Positions 44,887 through 53,813 are shown, counted from the stretch's first letter. The stretch is DNA of 64,000 nt from Bradyrhizobium prioriisuperbiae (GCF_032397745.1 NZ_CP135921.1:5754501-5818500), one strand, 5' to 3'. Translations and numbers: made by a program. The notes: generated by a model from the sequence alone, not told the origin.

Positions 44887-45656
44887 TTGCCACGCTTAAG
44901 CGGCGGTCTCTGTCGACTATCGTCATCGTTGGTGTGTTCGTCTTTTGGGAGGTCGCATGCTTAACTTTTGATATTAGCGATATCGTCCTGCCCCGTCCAA
45001 GTCAGATTGCTGTCGAACTCTGGAATCGTTGGCCGCTGATTGCGCCACATGTGTTGCAGACCCTCTACACGACTTTGATTGGCTTTGCGCTTGGTGTTGC
45101 GATCGGTGTCGCCTTCGGCGTTATGATTGGATCGTCCAGGCTGGCATATGAAACGGCCTATCCCCTCTTGATTGGCTTTAACGCTATTCCAAAAGTGGCC
45201 ATCGTCCCGATCCTGGTTCTGTGGTTCGGAATGGGAACGACGCCTGCAATACTTTCGTCGATGTCGATCGCCATGTTCCCGGTCGTTGTCAACATCGCGA
45301 CTGGCCTGGCAACGACCGAACCCGAGCTCGAAGACGTCTTAAGGGCACTCAAGGCGACAAAGCTGGACATCCTCTGGAACGTAGGCCTGCCTCGTACGGC
45401 TCCTTACTTCTTCGCTTCGTTAAAGGTCGCGGTCACGCTCTCATTTGTTGGTACGGTTCTCGCAGAGACCGTCGCGGCAAACAAGGGCATCGGCAATATG
45501 ATGATTGTGGCATCATCAAGCTTCAACGTGCCTCTGGTATTTGCCGGCCTGATCGTCCTCGCAATCATGGGAATTGCGCTTCACGTCCTCTTTTCGCTGA
45601 TCGAAATCCGATTGACCGGCTGGGCCAATCGTAGATCGGAAATTCTGGCCAACTAG
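44883..45656 (+). CDS. ABC transporter permease (SsuC/TauC type)
   Basis: 257 aa with about six transmembrane segments. EAA-like loop: DVLRALKATKLDILWNV. Conserved LIGFNAIPKVAIVPILVLWFG precedes it. The start overlaps the ATPase stop (ATGA). Inner-membrane channel of the third NitT/TauT importer; ligand unknown. Confidence 0.88.
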   Translation: MIATLKRRSLSTIVIVGVFVFWEVACLTFDISDIVLPRPSQIAVELWNRWPLIAPHVLQTLYTTLIGFALGVAIGVAFGVMIGSSRLAYETAYPLLIGFNAIPKVAIVPILVLWFGMGTTPAILSSMSIAMFPVVVNIATGLATTEPELEDVLRALKATKLDILWNVGLPRTAPYFFASLKVAVTLSFVGTVLAETVAANKGIGNMMIVASSSFNVPLVFAGLIVLAIMGIALHVLFSLIEIRLTGWANRRSEILAN

Positions 45657-45676
45657 TCGTTTGAATGGAGAAACTG

Positions 45677-46720
45677 ATGCCTACGATGAGCCGTCGTCGC
45701 ACGCTTCTGGGAGTGGCCTCAATTATTGCTGCGCCATCGATCGTCAGGGCCCAAGGTGCGGTGACTCAGCTTCGTTTCACCTTGGATATTCAAGTGCAGG
45801 GCGTACATGCCTTCTACTATCTCGCGCGCGAAAAAGGCTATTTGCGGGAGGAGGGCATCGAGCTTGTTATAGATCAAGGGGAAGGCTCAGCAGCGGTGAC
45901 ATCGCGCGTTATGTCCGGCGCTTACGACGCTGGCTTCGGTGACATCAACGCTATTATTGAAATGGCCGCCAAGCGCCCCGGCGAAGCACCGCAGATGGTC
46001 TACCAATACTACAACCGGCCGCCGTTCGCCTTGATTGTGAAGGCGTCGAGCCCGATCAAGACCTTGAAAGACTTCGAGGGACACACCGTCGGCGCACCAG
46101 CCGGCGCCGCGACGGTCCGGCTCCTTCCGCTGCTCGCTAAGCTCAATGGCGTTGATCCCAGCCGAATAACGCTTTCAAACATGCAATCGAAGCTGCAGGA
46201 GCAATTGTTTCTGCAGGATCAGGTCGACGCTCTCGCCAGCTATGACAACAACCTCTATTTCAATTTAGCTATCCTCGGAAAGAATCCAGACCGTGACTTC
46301 CGCTGGTTCAGGTACGGGGACTTTGGTCTCAATCTCTATGCAAACGGCGTTATGGTCTCGCGCAAGCTTCTGAAGGAGAAGCCGGACAAAGTTGCAGGTC
46401 TCGTGCGAGCCATTAATCGTGCTACAAGGGACGTCGCTGCGGACCTCAATGTCGGAATGGCGACACTGATGAAAGCCGAGCCGTTGCTCAATGAAAGGAT
46501 CGAGAAGCAGAGGCTCGAGTGGTGTTTCAAGAACTCGTTCACGTCGGCTGAAACTGATCGGAATGGCTTTGGTGATATCGATGATGTTCGCTTTAGTGGT
46601 GCGATCGACCAAGTGACCACCGCGTTTGGCCTCACGCGAAAGCCAGAGCCCAGCGATATATTCAATCGGTCATTCCTGCCGCCGAAGATGGAGCGCGACT
46701 TTAAACTGACTTCTACCTAA
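45677..46720 (+). CDS. ABC transporter substrate-binding protein (NMT1/SsuA-like)
   Basis: 347 aa. The leader is MPTMSRRRTLLGVAS, a twin-arginine-type or Sec signal, with likely cleavage after VRAQG. Body motifs: YYLAREKGYLREEGIELVIDQGEGS and LKDFEGHTVGAPAG. ATG 45665 is an alternative start four codons upstream. It completes the three-gene importer; no enzyme follows, so the ligand cannot be guessed. Confidence 0.88.
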   Translation: MPTMSRRRTLLGVASIIAAPSIVRAQGAVTQLRFTLDIQVQGVHAFYYLAREKGYLREEGIELVIDQGEGSAAVTSRVMSGAYDAGFGDINAIIEMAAKRPGEAPQMVYQYYNRPPFALIVKASSPIKTLKDFEGHTVGAPAGAATVRLLPLLAKLNGVDPSRITLSNMQSKLQEQLFLQDQVDALASYDNNLYFNLAILGKNPDRDFRWFRYGDFGLNLYANGVMVSRKLLKEKPDKVAGLVRAINRATRDVAADLNVGMATLMKAEPLLNERIEKQRLEWCFKNSFTSAETDRNGFGDIDDVRFSGAIDQVTTAFGLTRKPEPSDIFNRSFLPPKMERDFKLTST

Positions 46721-47203
46721 CGCGGTTTGATCGAAGTAGGCATTGGCAAGTCATTCTGAAGCATCGGGCTGGCTATATCCTTGTCTGCACCGATGCTGAA
46801 GGCGGGTGCAGTGTCGTCTTCAGAACTGATACTGCGCGGAGCTTCGCACATGACTGAACTCTCCTACACGGATGATTTGAGACTTTGCTGGCTCATCAGC
46901 CTGCGGCAGGCCATTGCGTCGAAGAGAATTACGGGCCGACACGGACGCGAAGCTGACGACGATCGCGACCGTCGAGATCATCAATTGCATGGAACTGGTC
47001 GGCGAGAGCATGGGCGTCCGCACAAAGGAACATCTATGGGTACCCGAAGATAGCGCGCGATGTCGACTGGATTATCGCCGCGACACGCGATCAAGCCGCC
47101 CTTCACGGGTTGGACGACGACACGGTACGAAAGTCTTCTTGCGGAACCTGCGAACGTCCCGTCCATGCCCGCATTGAAGAGGCGATAGGCCTCATTCAAG
47201 CTA
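46721..47203. other. Gene-free interval, possible remnants
   Basis: About 480 bases between convergent operons. Open stretches exist (for example NIYGYPKIARDVDWI to AIGLIQAIR, about 47025-47210, without a start), but none has a recognisable family, start or ribosome binding site. It may be a decayed gene. Confidence 0.4.
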
Positions 47204-48061
47204 TCAGGTCGCCGCGGCCAGCCTTGCGGGGCTCACGATTGGGACATCGCGAGGATCATATCGGACGATCGTGTCGCGCAGGGTGCGGCTGCGCCTCACG
47301 AGAAAATCGATGATGTGGTTGCGGATAGGATAGTAGTGGGGATGCCGGTGCAGTTCCTCGCGCGCGTAGCTCCTGGCCAGCGGGTTCTCAACGATCTCGG
47401 CAATGACCGAACTAGGGCCGTTGGTCATCAGAAAGATCTTGTCGGCGAGATAGATCGCTTCGTCGACGTCATGGGTGATCATGAAGGTCGTTTGCCCGGT
47501 TTCCTTGCAGATCCGCCTAACCTCGTCTTGCAGCGCGCCGCGGTTCAGCGCATCGAGCGCGGAGAACGGCTCGTCCATCAGCATGATCTTCGGCGAGATG
47601 CTGAGCGCGCGGGCGATTCCCGCGCGCTGCTTCATGCCGCCGGACAGTTCCGACGGGCGCTTAAGCTCCGAGCCGTGCAGTCCGACTAGATCAATGTAGT
47701 TCTGCGCGTGCGCAAGAACCTTGCGCTTGTCCCATGATGGCCATTTCGATGCGACCGCGAAGATGACATTCCCCATCACAGTACGCCACGGCAGCAATGC
47801 ATGGCTCTGGAAGATCACAGCACGGTCGAGACTTGGACCATCGATGGCCTCTCCATCGACGATGACGGCGCCGGCACTCGGAGTGTCGAGCCCAGCCAGT
47901 ATGTTCAGGACCGTAGTCTTGCCGCATCCGGAGTGGCCGATGATGCAGCCGAATTCGCCGCGTCCCATCGCGAACCAGAGATCTTCGAAAATGACGTTCG
48001 AGCCGCCGCCACGTGCCGGGTATCGTTTTGCGATACCCTCGATCGAGATAAACTCGCTCAC
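47204..48061 (-). CDS. Nitrate/cyanate-type ABC transporter ATP-binding protein (NrtD/CynD-like)
   Basis: 285 aa. Walker A GHSGCGKTT near residue 42, signature LSGGMKQR, Walker B IMLMDEP and H-loop ITHD. The C-terminal HPHYYPIRNHIIDFLVRR is diagnostic of the NrtC/NrtD/CynD branch. It is encoded 3 bases after the permease. The operon (formamidase, permease, ATPase) lacks its own binding protein; the Nrt-like one at 50169 on the other strand is the natural partner. Confidence 0.9.
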   Translation of the reverse strand: MSEFISIEGIAKRYPARGGGSNVIFEDLWFAMGRGEFGCIIGHSGCGKTTVLNILAGLDTPSAGAVIVDGEAIDGPSLDRAVIFQSHALLPWRTVMGNVIFAVASKWPSWDKRKVLAHAQNYIDLVGLHGSELKRPSELSGGMKQRAGIARALSISPKIMLMDEPFSALDALNRGALQDEVRRICKETGQTTFMITHDVDEAIYLADKIFLMTNGPSSVIAEIVENPLARSYAREELHRHPHYYPIRNHIIDFLVRRSRTLRDTIVRYDPRDVPIVSPARLAAAT

Positions 48062-48064
48062 GAC

Positions 48065-48904
48065 TTACTCCGTGAAGGTGACGAGTTTCGTTAAAATCGC
48101 GAGGAACTGGTCCAGTACCATTCCAACAATTCCTATCCCCAAGATGGCTACGATCACATTGGCGATCGACAGATTGTTCCATTCGTTCCAGACGAAATAC
48201 CCGATGCCGGTTCCGCCAACCAGCATCTCTGCGGCGACGATCACGAGCCAGGCAATGCCGATCGAGATGCGCATCCCGGTCAGGATGGTTGGCGCGGCGG
48301 CCGGCAGAATCACCGAGAAGGCCTGGCGCCATACGCCGACTTCGAGCGTGCGTGCGACGTTGATCCATTCCTTGCGTACGCTGGCGACGCCGAAGGCGGT
48401 GTTCAGCAGCATCGGCCACAACGCGCATATGAAGATGACGAAGATAGCCGACAGCGTCGAGTCCTTGATCGTGTACAGAGCGAGTGGCATCCAGGCGAGC
48501 GGCGAAATCGGTTTAAGGATCTGGATGAAGGGATCAAGCGCCTTGCTCACCACCGGCGACATCCCGACCAGAAATCCGATCGGCACCGCGAGCATGACGG
48601 CAAGCAGATAGCTGGCGCCGACTCGCGCCATGGAATAGGCGAGCTGTATGCCGATGCCGCGGTCGTTCGGGCCGTTGTCATGAAACGGGCGCTCGATCTG
48701 TCGCCACAACGTCACGCCGACGTCTAGAGGGGTCGGCATCGGCGACTTTCCCTGGGTCACCGCCAGGCCCATCAACTCGGCATATTCGGGGGACATGCTG
48801 ACAGTGCGGGCCGCCGATCTCGTTGCGAGATGCCAGGTTGCGATGAAAGCCATCAAAATCAAGGCCGACAGAAGCGACGCACGCAGGCGGATCGAATGCG
48901 CCAT
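48065..48904 (-). CDS. Nitrate/cyanate-type ABC transporter permease (NrtB/CynB-like)
   Basis: 279 aa. It has an N-terminal transmembrane segment, a periplasmic stretch, and then about five more helices. EAA-like loop: NVARTLEVGVWRQAFSV. FIQILKPISPLAWMPLALYTIKD is an NrtB-like block. ATG 48904 overlaps the stop of the formamidase gene; the upstream extension of the frame to 49399 is antisense-free noise inside that gene. It couples uptake with formamidase, implying small amides or related compounds. Confidence 0.88.
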   Translation of the reverse strand: MAHSIRLRASLLSALILMAFIATWHLATRSAARTVSMSPEYAELMGLAVTQGKSPMPTPLDVGVTLWRQIERPFHDNGPNDRGIGIQLAYSMARVGASYLLAVMLAVPIGFLVGMSPVVSKALDPFIQILKPISPLAWMPLALYTIKDSTLSAIFVIFICALWPMLLNTAFGVASVRKEWINVARTLEVGVWRQAFSVILPAAAPTILTGMRISIGIAWLVIVAAEMLVGGTGIGYFVWNEWNNLSIANVIVAILGIGIVGMVLDQFLAILTKLVTFTE

Positions 48905-49917
48905 CACTCTGCGGCCTTCGCATGTGCGCCGAATTTCCGGGTGGGCGCGGCGAAGCCGCATGACGTGCCGTCGGTGACCTTGACTTGGTCTTCCCAGGGC
49001 AGGCGGAAGGTGCCGGCGACCATGTCCTGCATGAATGTATAAGGGCAATCCATCGCGCCGCCCTTCACCGCGACATAGCCGCGGTGCCAGAGCTGGTAGA
49101 TGTTGTTCTCGACGCCCCAGTTGATCCGGGCCTCGCGCACCAGGTCGGGGCGCACCTCGGCGGTGATGATCTCGTCGACGCGGCCGGTGGTGCCGTGGGC
49201 GATGACGGTGCCGTCGAAATTGACGATCATGCCTTCGCCCATGGAATCGAATGAGCCGTCCGAGCCGCACATGCAGACGTTCGCGGTTACCATCAGATTC
49301 TGGAACGCATTGGCCTGGTTGGTGAAGCGCCAGCTCTCGCGGATCGGCGCGGTATAGCCGGCAGTGCGGATCATGATCTCGGCGCCCTTGTAGGCGCATT
49401 CGCGCGCCATCTCCGGGAACATACCGTCATGGCAGATGATCAGCGCGATCTTGGCGCCCTTCGGTCCCTCGATCACGGGAATGCCGATGTCGCCGGGCTC
49501 CCAGGGCTCGACCGGGATCCAGGGATGGAATTTGCGGTAATAAAGCTTGATCTCGCCGTGATCGTCGATGATCAGCCCGGAATTGTAGGGGTTGCCGTGC
49601 GGGTTAAGCTCCATGATGGAGAAGCAGCCCCAGATCTTGTTGTCGATGCAGGCCTTCTTGAAGGCTGCGACCTCCGGCCCGTCAAGCCGGCACATGATCT
49701 CCGGATTGGTGTCCATCGACAGACCGTGCAGAGAGTATTCCGGGAAGACCACGAGATCCATGGTCGCGAGGTTGCGCCGCGCCTTGCCGACCATCTCGAC
49801 GATGCGCCTAGTCTGTCGCGCAAGGTCCTCGGGGGTAACGACGACCGGCAGCTGCAATTGAACCAGGCCGACGACGACGCCGTCGGGCGATTTGTTGAGG
49901 CCGCCAAGTCCGTTCAT
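48904..49917 (-). CDS. amiF: Formamidase (AmiF-type, nitrilase superfamily)
   Basis: 337 aa, near the 334 of Helicobacter AmiF, which hydrolyses formamide to formate and ammonia. Catalytic Glu is in FPEYSLHG, Lys in YYRKFHPW and Cys in ICHDGMFPE. The AmiF-specific blocks FSIMELNPHGNPYN, EPWEPGD and WGVENNIYQLWHRGYVA are conserved. ATG 49917 is chosen because GGAAGGAAG lies about 8 bases upstream; the frame extends to 49995 without a site. First gene of a minus-strand operon with the Nrt-like permease and ATPase. Confidence 0.9.
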   Translation of the reverse strand: MNGLGGLNKSPDGVVVGLVQLQLPVVVTPEDLARQTRRIVEMVGKARRNLATMDLVVFPEYSLHGLSMDTNPEIMCRLDGPEVAAFKKACIDNKIWGCFSIMELNPHGNPYNSGLIIDDHGEIKLYYRKFHPWIPVEPWEPGDIGIPVIEGPKGAKIALIICHDGMFPEMARECAYKGAEIMIRTAGYTAPIRESWRFTNQANAFQNLMVTANVCMCGSDGSFDSMGEGMIVNFDGTVIAHGTTGRVDEIITAEVRPDLVREARINWGVENNIYQLWHRGYVAVKGGAMDCPYTFMQDMVAGTFRLPWEDQVKVTDGTSCGFAAPTRKFGAHAKAAE

Positions 49918-50121
49918 CCGTTGCTTCCTTCCCCGTTGGGAGACCCGTTTGTCTGCCGGGAAGAAAGCATAAGTTGCACGCTGAGGGGCGCACATATTTC
50001 AACATCTGCTCTGCCCGCCGGTGCGGCTCGCTCCGGCTATGACGAGATAAGGTCGCATTATAAGCCCCGAAAAACACTCTGAAAACGCCCGCGGCCTATG
50101 CCTGCAGCACAACCATCAGCG

Positions 50122-50140
50122 CTGGCATGTCGTTTGCTAT
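50122..50140 (+). promoter_or_regulatory. Sigma-54-type (-24/-12) promoter
   Basis: CTGGCATG-TCGT-TTGCT matches the RpoN consensus (TGGCACG-N4-TTGC) with exact GG-to-GC spacing of 12. It implies a transcription start near 50149, about 20 bases before GTG 50169. Nitrogen-type control fits the gene content. Confidence 0.6.
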
Positions 50141-50168
50141 GTGCAGCGCTTGAAGGATGGTGCTGCCG

Positions 50169-51539
50169 GTGAATCACGACGACGTCGACACAGGACATGG
50201 ACTCGATTGTAACTGCGGCTGTCGGGGGGCGATGCAGGAGCATCGCGCGGCTCTCGGGCCGGCCATGACGGAGAGCGCGTACGCGGGCTACGAGCAATAC
50301 AGCGACCGTCTCGTCGAGATGACGCTGCTCAATGCGATGTTTCCGCATCCGCCGACGCGGCGCGCCCTCCTGAAGGCCGTCGGCGCGTCGACTGCGCTCG
50401 CCGCGATCGGCCAGCTGTTTCCGCTGGGCACGATGAAGGCGCTGGCTCTGGACACGCCCAAGCTGGAGAAGACCAAGCTGAACGTCGGCTACGTGCCGAT
50501 CACCTGCACGGTGCCACTGCTGCTCGCGCATGCGATCGGCGAGTACCAAAAGGAAGGCCTCGAGGTCAATCTGGCTCGCACGCCGGCCTGGGCGCTGGTG
50601 CGCGACAAGCTGATCAACGCCGAGTTCGACGCCTCGCACCTGGTGCTGGCGCTGCCGTTGACGATCTCGCTCGGCATCGGTTCGCCAGCCACGCCCACTC
50701 ATGTCCCGATCGTCCAGAACGTCAACGGCAACGCGATCACGCTGCACGTCAAGCATAAGGACAAGCGGGATCCGAAGGACTGGAAGGGCTTCAAATTCGG
50801 CATCCCGCACGAGCAGTCGATGCACGCGATGCTGCTGCGCTACTACCTCGCCAACTCCGGGCTGGACCCGGATCGCGACGTCGAGCTGCGCGTCTATCCT
50901 CCGCCGGACTCCGTCGCCAACATGGCCTCCGGGAACCTGGACGGAATGCTGTTCGCCGAGCCCTGGGGCCAGCGCGCCGTGTTCGAGGGCGTCGGCTTCC
51001 TGCACAAGTTGACCCGCGATATCTTTCCCGATCATCCCTGCTGCGTCGTCGCGGTCACCGACAAATTGCTGACCGAGGCGCCCAACAGTTTCGGCGCGCT
51101 GTATCGGTCGGTGGTCCGGGCCACCGAATATGCCGACAAGGCCGAAAACCGGAAGCGTGTTGCCGAGCTGCTCGCGCCGCAGGCCTATCTCAATCAGCCG
51201 CAGACCGTGCTCGAGCAGGTTCTGCTGGGGCGCTACGCCGACGGGCTGGGGCAGGTGGTCGAGGTGCCGGATCGGATCGGTTTCAAGGCGTTTCCCTATG
51301 AATCGACCGCGGTCTGGCTGCTGACGCAGTTGCGGCGCTGGAACATGGTCCCCGCCGGCATCGACTACGCGCAAGTGGCTAAAAGCGTCTTCATGGCGAC
51401 AGACGCCGAAAAGCGGATGAAGGAGATGGGCTTTGCGGTACCGCCGTCGCCGATGATAAAGCACACGATCATGGGCAAGACGTTCGACCCCGCGGCGCCC
51501 CAAGCCTATGTCGACAGTTTTACGATCAAGCGGATCTAG
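50169..51539 (+). CDS. Nitrate/nitrile-type ABC substrate-binding protein with Cys-rich N-terminus
   Basis: 456 aa. An unusual N-terminus (NHDDVDTGHGLDCNCGC) precedes a Tat-like segment near residue 65 (TRRALLKAVGASTALAAIG) and an NrtA/CmpA-type body (LNVGYVPITCTVPLLLAHAIG, FGIPHEQSMHAMLLRYYL, PPPDSVANMASGNLDG). GTG 50169 is preferred over ATG 50157 because the sigma-54 promoter leaves only about 8 bases before the ATG, while AAGGA sits 11 bases before the GTG. It is co-directional with the hydratase genes 10 bases downstream, and is the probable receptor for the permease/ATPase at 47204-48904. Confidence 0.82.
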   Translation: MNHDDVDTGHGLDCNCGCRGAMQEHRAALGPAMTESAYAGYEQYSDRLVEMTLLNAMFPHPPTRRALLKAVGASTALAAIGQLFPLGTMKALALDTPKLEKTKLNVGYVPITCTVPLLLAHAIGEYQKEGLEVNLARTPAWALVRDKLINAEFDASHLVLALPLTISLGIGSPATPTHVPIVQNVNGNAITLHVKHKDKRDPKDWKGFKFGIPHEQSMHAMLLRYYLANSGLDPDRDVELRVYPPPDSVANMASGNLDGMLFAEPWGQRAVFEGVGFLHKLTRDIFPDHPCCVVAVTDKLLTEAPNSFGALYRSVVRATEYADKAENRKRVAELLAPQAYLNQPQTVLEQVLLGRYADGLGQVVEVPDRIGFKAFPYESTAVWLLTQLRRWNMVPAGIDYAQVAKSVFMATDAEKRMKEMGFAVPPSPMIKHTIMGKTFDPAAPQAYVDSFTIKRI

Positions 51540-51549
51540 GAGGATTGCC

Positions 51550-51876
51550 GTGCGAGGTTATCACGATATCGGCGGTGACGAAGCCGGTCCGATTCCGATC
51601 GTCGAGCTGCCATGGCTGCATTGGGAGAAGCAGGTCGAGGCAATTCGCAACCTGCTGGGCGACGGAACGCGCCGGATGATGTCGCTCGACGAGCTGCGGC
51701 GCGGCTTCGAATCTTTCGGCGAGGACAAGTACAAGAAACTGTCGTTCTATCGACGTCGCCTGGAATCCGTCGTCGACATCATGATCGAGAAGGGCGTGTT
51801 CAGCCGCGAAGAGTTCGACAGGGAGGCGGAGGCGGTCCGCGGCCGCTGGACGCCGCCGGACGCTTGCTGGGAATGA
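51550..51876 (+). CDS. Nitrile hydratase beta N-terminal-half / thiocyanate hydrolase beta-like subunit
   Basis: 108 aa, start GTG 51550 with AGGAGG about 7 bases upstream. GYHDIGGDEAGPI, WEKQVEAIRNLL, SLDELRRGFESFG, YKKLSFYRRRLE and MIEKGV follow the order of the N-terminal half of nitrile hydratase beta. In thiocyanate hydrolase, this half is a separate subunit, as here. It overlaps the next gene by 4 bases. Shorter than the 157-aa subunit of Thiobacillus thiocyanate hydrolase (recalled, not checked). It contributes active-site arginines in the known enzymes. Confidence 0.82.
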   Translation: MRGYHDIGGDEAGPIPIVELPWLHWEKQVEAIRNLLGDGTRRMMSLDELRRGFESFGEDKYKKLSFYRRRLESVVDIMIEKGVFSREEFDREAEAVRGRWTPPDACWE

Positions 51877-52196
51877 GGCACCGGTTTGATACGGGCGACA
51901 AGGTCATCGTGCTCGAACTGAACAAGGCCGGCCACGTGCGCACTCCGCATTACGTGCGCAACCGCGTCGGCACCGTGCTACATCGCTGCGGCTCCTACCT
52001 CAACCCGGAGCAGCTCGCGGTCGGCGATGTCGGCGGGCCGGTCATTCCGCTCTATCGAGTCGCATTCGACCTCGCCGAACTTTGGGACGATTACCAGGGC
52101 AATCCCGGCGATCGCCTGTGCGTCGAGATCTACGATCACTGGCTCGAAGCGTCGCCCGACCTGCGATCCGAGCGTTTCCACGAACTGGAGTGCTGA
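51873..52196 (+). CDS. Nitrile hydratase beta C-terminal-half / thiocyanate hydrolase alpha-like subunit
   Basis: 107 aa. RFDTGDKVIVLELNKAGHVR, PHYVRNRVGTVLHRCGSY, PLYRVAFDLAELW and CVEIYDHWLE correspond to the SH3-like C-terminal half of nitrile hydratase beta (pattern GHTR.P.Y.RG..G and PLY.V.F...ELW). The ATG lies inside the preceding stop (ATGA). Together with the upstream gene it replaces the single beta chain of ordinary nitrile hydratases. Confidence 0.85.
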   Translation: MRHRFDTGDKVIVLELNKAGHVRTPHYVRNRVGTVLHRCGSYLNPEQLAVGDVGGPVIPLYRVAFDLAELWDDYQGNPGDRLCVEIYDHWLEASPDLRSERFHELEC

Positions 52197-52199
52197 ATC

Positions 52200-52847
52200 A
52201 TGAGCGATCACGATCACGACGACCACGACCACTCGCATGCCCATGAGCCGCTGGTCGTGGAGGATGAGGCCGGCAATGTCGAGGGACAGATCCTTGTGGA
52301 CGCGCTGATGAACTTGCTGGTGCGGCAGAAGCTGCTGGCGCCCGGCGAGGTCCGGCGCGAGATCGAGAAGATCGAGGCGCCGGGCGCGCATCTGGGCGCA
52401 AGGATCGTCGCACGTGCCTGGACCGACGACCGCTACAGGCAGCGTCTTCTAGCGGACGGAAAGTCGGCGGCGGCCGAACTCGGGATCGCGGTCGGCGAAG
52501 CGCAGCTGATCGTGGTCGAGAACACCACGGACACGCACAATCTGGTCTGTTGCACGCTCTGCTCCTGCTACCCGCGGTCGATCCTGGGACAGCCGCCGGC
52601 GTGGTACATCAGCAAGGCTTACCGCTCTCGTGCTGTCCGCGAACCGAGGGCCGTACTCGACGAGTTTGGATTGCATATCCCGGACCACGTCGAGCTTCAG
52701 GTCCACGACAGCAATGCCGACATGCGCTATCTGGTGCTTCCGGTCAGGCCGGCCGGCGCCGAAGGCATGACCGAAGCCGATCTTGCCGCGCTGGTGACCC
52801 GGGACTGCATGATCGGGACAGCCCAAGCCGTGCTGCCGTCGTCCTGA
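52200..52847 (+). CDS. Cobalt-type nitrile hydratase alpha / thiocyanate hydrolase gamma-like catalytic subunit
   Basis: 215 aa. The metal claw is CTLCSC near residue 119, where Thr marks the cobalt type (Ser in iron enzymes). Downstream YPRSILGQPPAWY resembles thiocyanate hydrolase gamma more than nitrile hydratase, which usually has YPWPVLGLPP. RYLVLPVRPAGAEGMTEADLAALVTRDCMIG is the shared C-terminal block (given here in two parts of the chain). The N-terminus is His/Asp-rich (HDHDDHDHSHAH), as in thiocyanate hydrolase gamma, and may bind metal. Three bases separate it from the preceding gene. Confidence 0.88.
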   Translation: MSDHDHDDHDHSHAHEPLVVEDEAGNVEGQILVDALMNLLVRQKLLAPGEVRREIEKIEAPGAHLGARIVARAWTDDRYRQRLLADGKSAAAELGIAVGEAQLIVVENTTDTHNLVCCTLCSCYPRSILGQPPAWYISKAYRSRAVREPRAVLDEFGLHIPDHVELQVHDSNADMRYLVLPVRPAGAEGMTEADLAALVTRDCMIGTAQAVLPSS

Positions 52848-52880
52848 CGGCGACCCCAAATGCCATGACCGGATCGCGTG

Positions 52881-53813
52881 TCAGCGAGGCCTGAACCGGT
52901 CCAGATGTTGCCCGACCTGAGCCTCCTCGGCCGTGTCCAGAAAGGCCTGGATGACCGGTGGAAGGGGACTTCGTTCCTGAACGAGGAGGCCGATGGCGCT
53001 GGTGATGACCGGATTTTCGATCGGAATCGAGCGAATGTATCCCCAGTCCCCAAGCAGATAGAAGTAGGAGTGCGGCACGACAGTGAGCCATTTGTTCGAC
53101 CGCATGTGCGCGAACAGGCCGAGACTGCAGTCGGTTTCGATCACCGCCTTCGGTGTCACGCCGACTTGGGCGAAGACGCCGTTGAGGATGACGCGGTTCT
53201 GTAGCGACGGCGCCAGTAGACACAATGGCAGCTCGCCGACCTCCTTCCAGCCGATCGAGCGGCGGCCGCTGAGGTCGTGACCGTCCGGGACCAAAAGGTA
53301 ATATGACTCGCTGTAGAGCTGATACGGTCGCAGGCCGGGATGCTCGACGGCATCGAGATAGCTTACGCCGACATCGACGTCGAAATTGCGAAAATCCTGT
53401 TCCAGCTGCCGCAGGGTTTGTGATTTGATCGAGATGGTGACGTTCGGATGGCGATCGGCGAACGGCGTCGTGAGCAGAGAAACGATCGACATCGTGACCG
53501 GCGCGAGAGAGAGCCGAAGGCTGCCGCGCAGTTCAGCATCATGCGGCTTTCCCGCCTCAGTGACCAGGCGGTCGTGATCGACGACGGCCTGGCGCGCCCA
53601 CGCAAGGATGTCCTGTCCCTCCGCGGTGAGACCCTGAAATCCGCTCTGGTGCCGCTGCACGATCGAGACGCCGAAATGGCGCTCCAGCTGCTGGACGGCC
53701 TGCGACAGAGCGGGCTGGCTGATCGCAAGCGCGTTGGCGGCGCGGCTGAAATTTCGCTCCTTCGCCAACATGACCAGATAGGTCAGATGTTTGAACTGGA
53801 GCCCGCTCCTCAA
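52881..53813 (-). CDS. LysR-family transcriptional regulator
   Basis: About 310 aa from a probable TTG 53813 (GGAACG about 9 bases upstream), giving LRSGLQFKHLTYLVML. Upstream ATG codons in the same frame precede sequence unlike any LysR N-terminus. Helix-turn-helix: NFSRAANALAISQPALSQAVQQLE, shown as two helices; effector domain follows (RLSLAPVTMSIVSLL, GVSYLDAVEHPGL). It sits between the hydratase genes and the 54060 gene, on the opposite strand, and is divergent from the latter. Probable regulator of the whole cluster. Confidence 0.85.
   Translation of the reverse strand: MRSGLQFKHLTYLVMLAKERNFSRAANALAISQPALSQAVQQLERHFGVSIVQRHQSGFQGLTAEGQDILAWARQAVVDHDRLVTEAGKPHDAELRGSLRLSLAPVTMSIVSLLTTPFADRHPNVTISIKSQTLRQLEQDFRNFDVDVGVSYLDAVEHPGLRPYQLYSESYYLLVPDGHDLSGRRSIGWKEVGELPLCLLAPSLQNRVILNGVFAQVGVTPKAVIETDCSLGLFAHMRSNKWLTVVPHSYFYLLGDWGYIRSIPIENPVITSAIGLLVQERSPLPPVIQAFLDTAEEAQVGQHLDRFRPR

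Noticed and set aside
46914..47177. Open frames after the 45677 gene as small proteins
   Set aside because: No start with a ribosome binding site and no recognisable family; kept only as a possible remnant.
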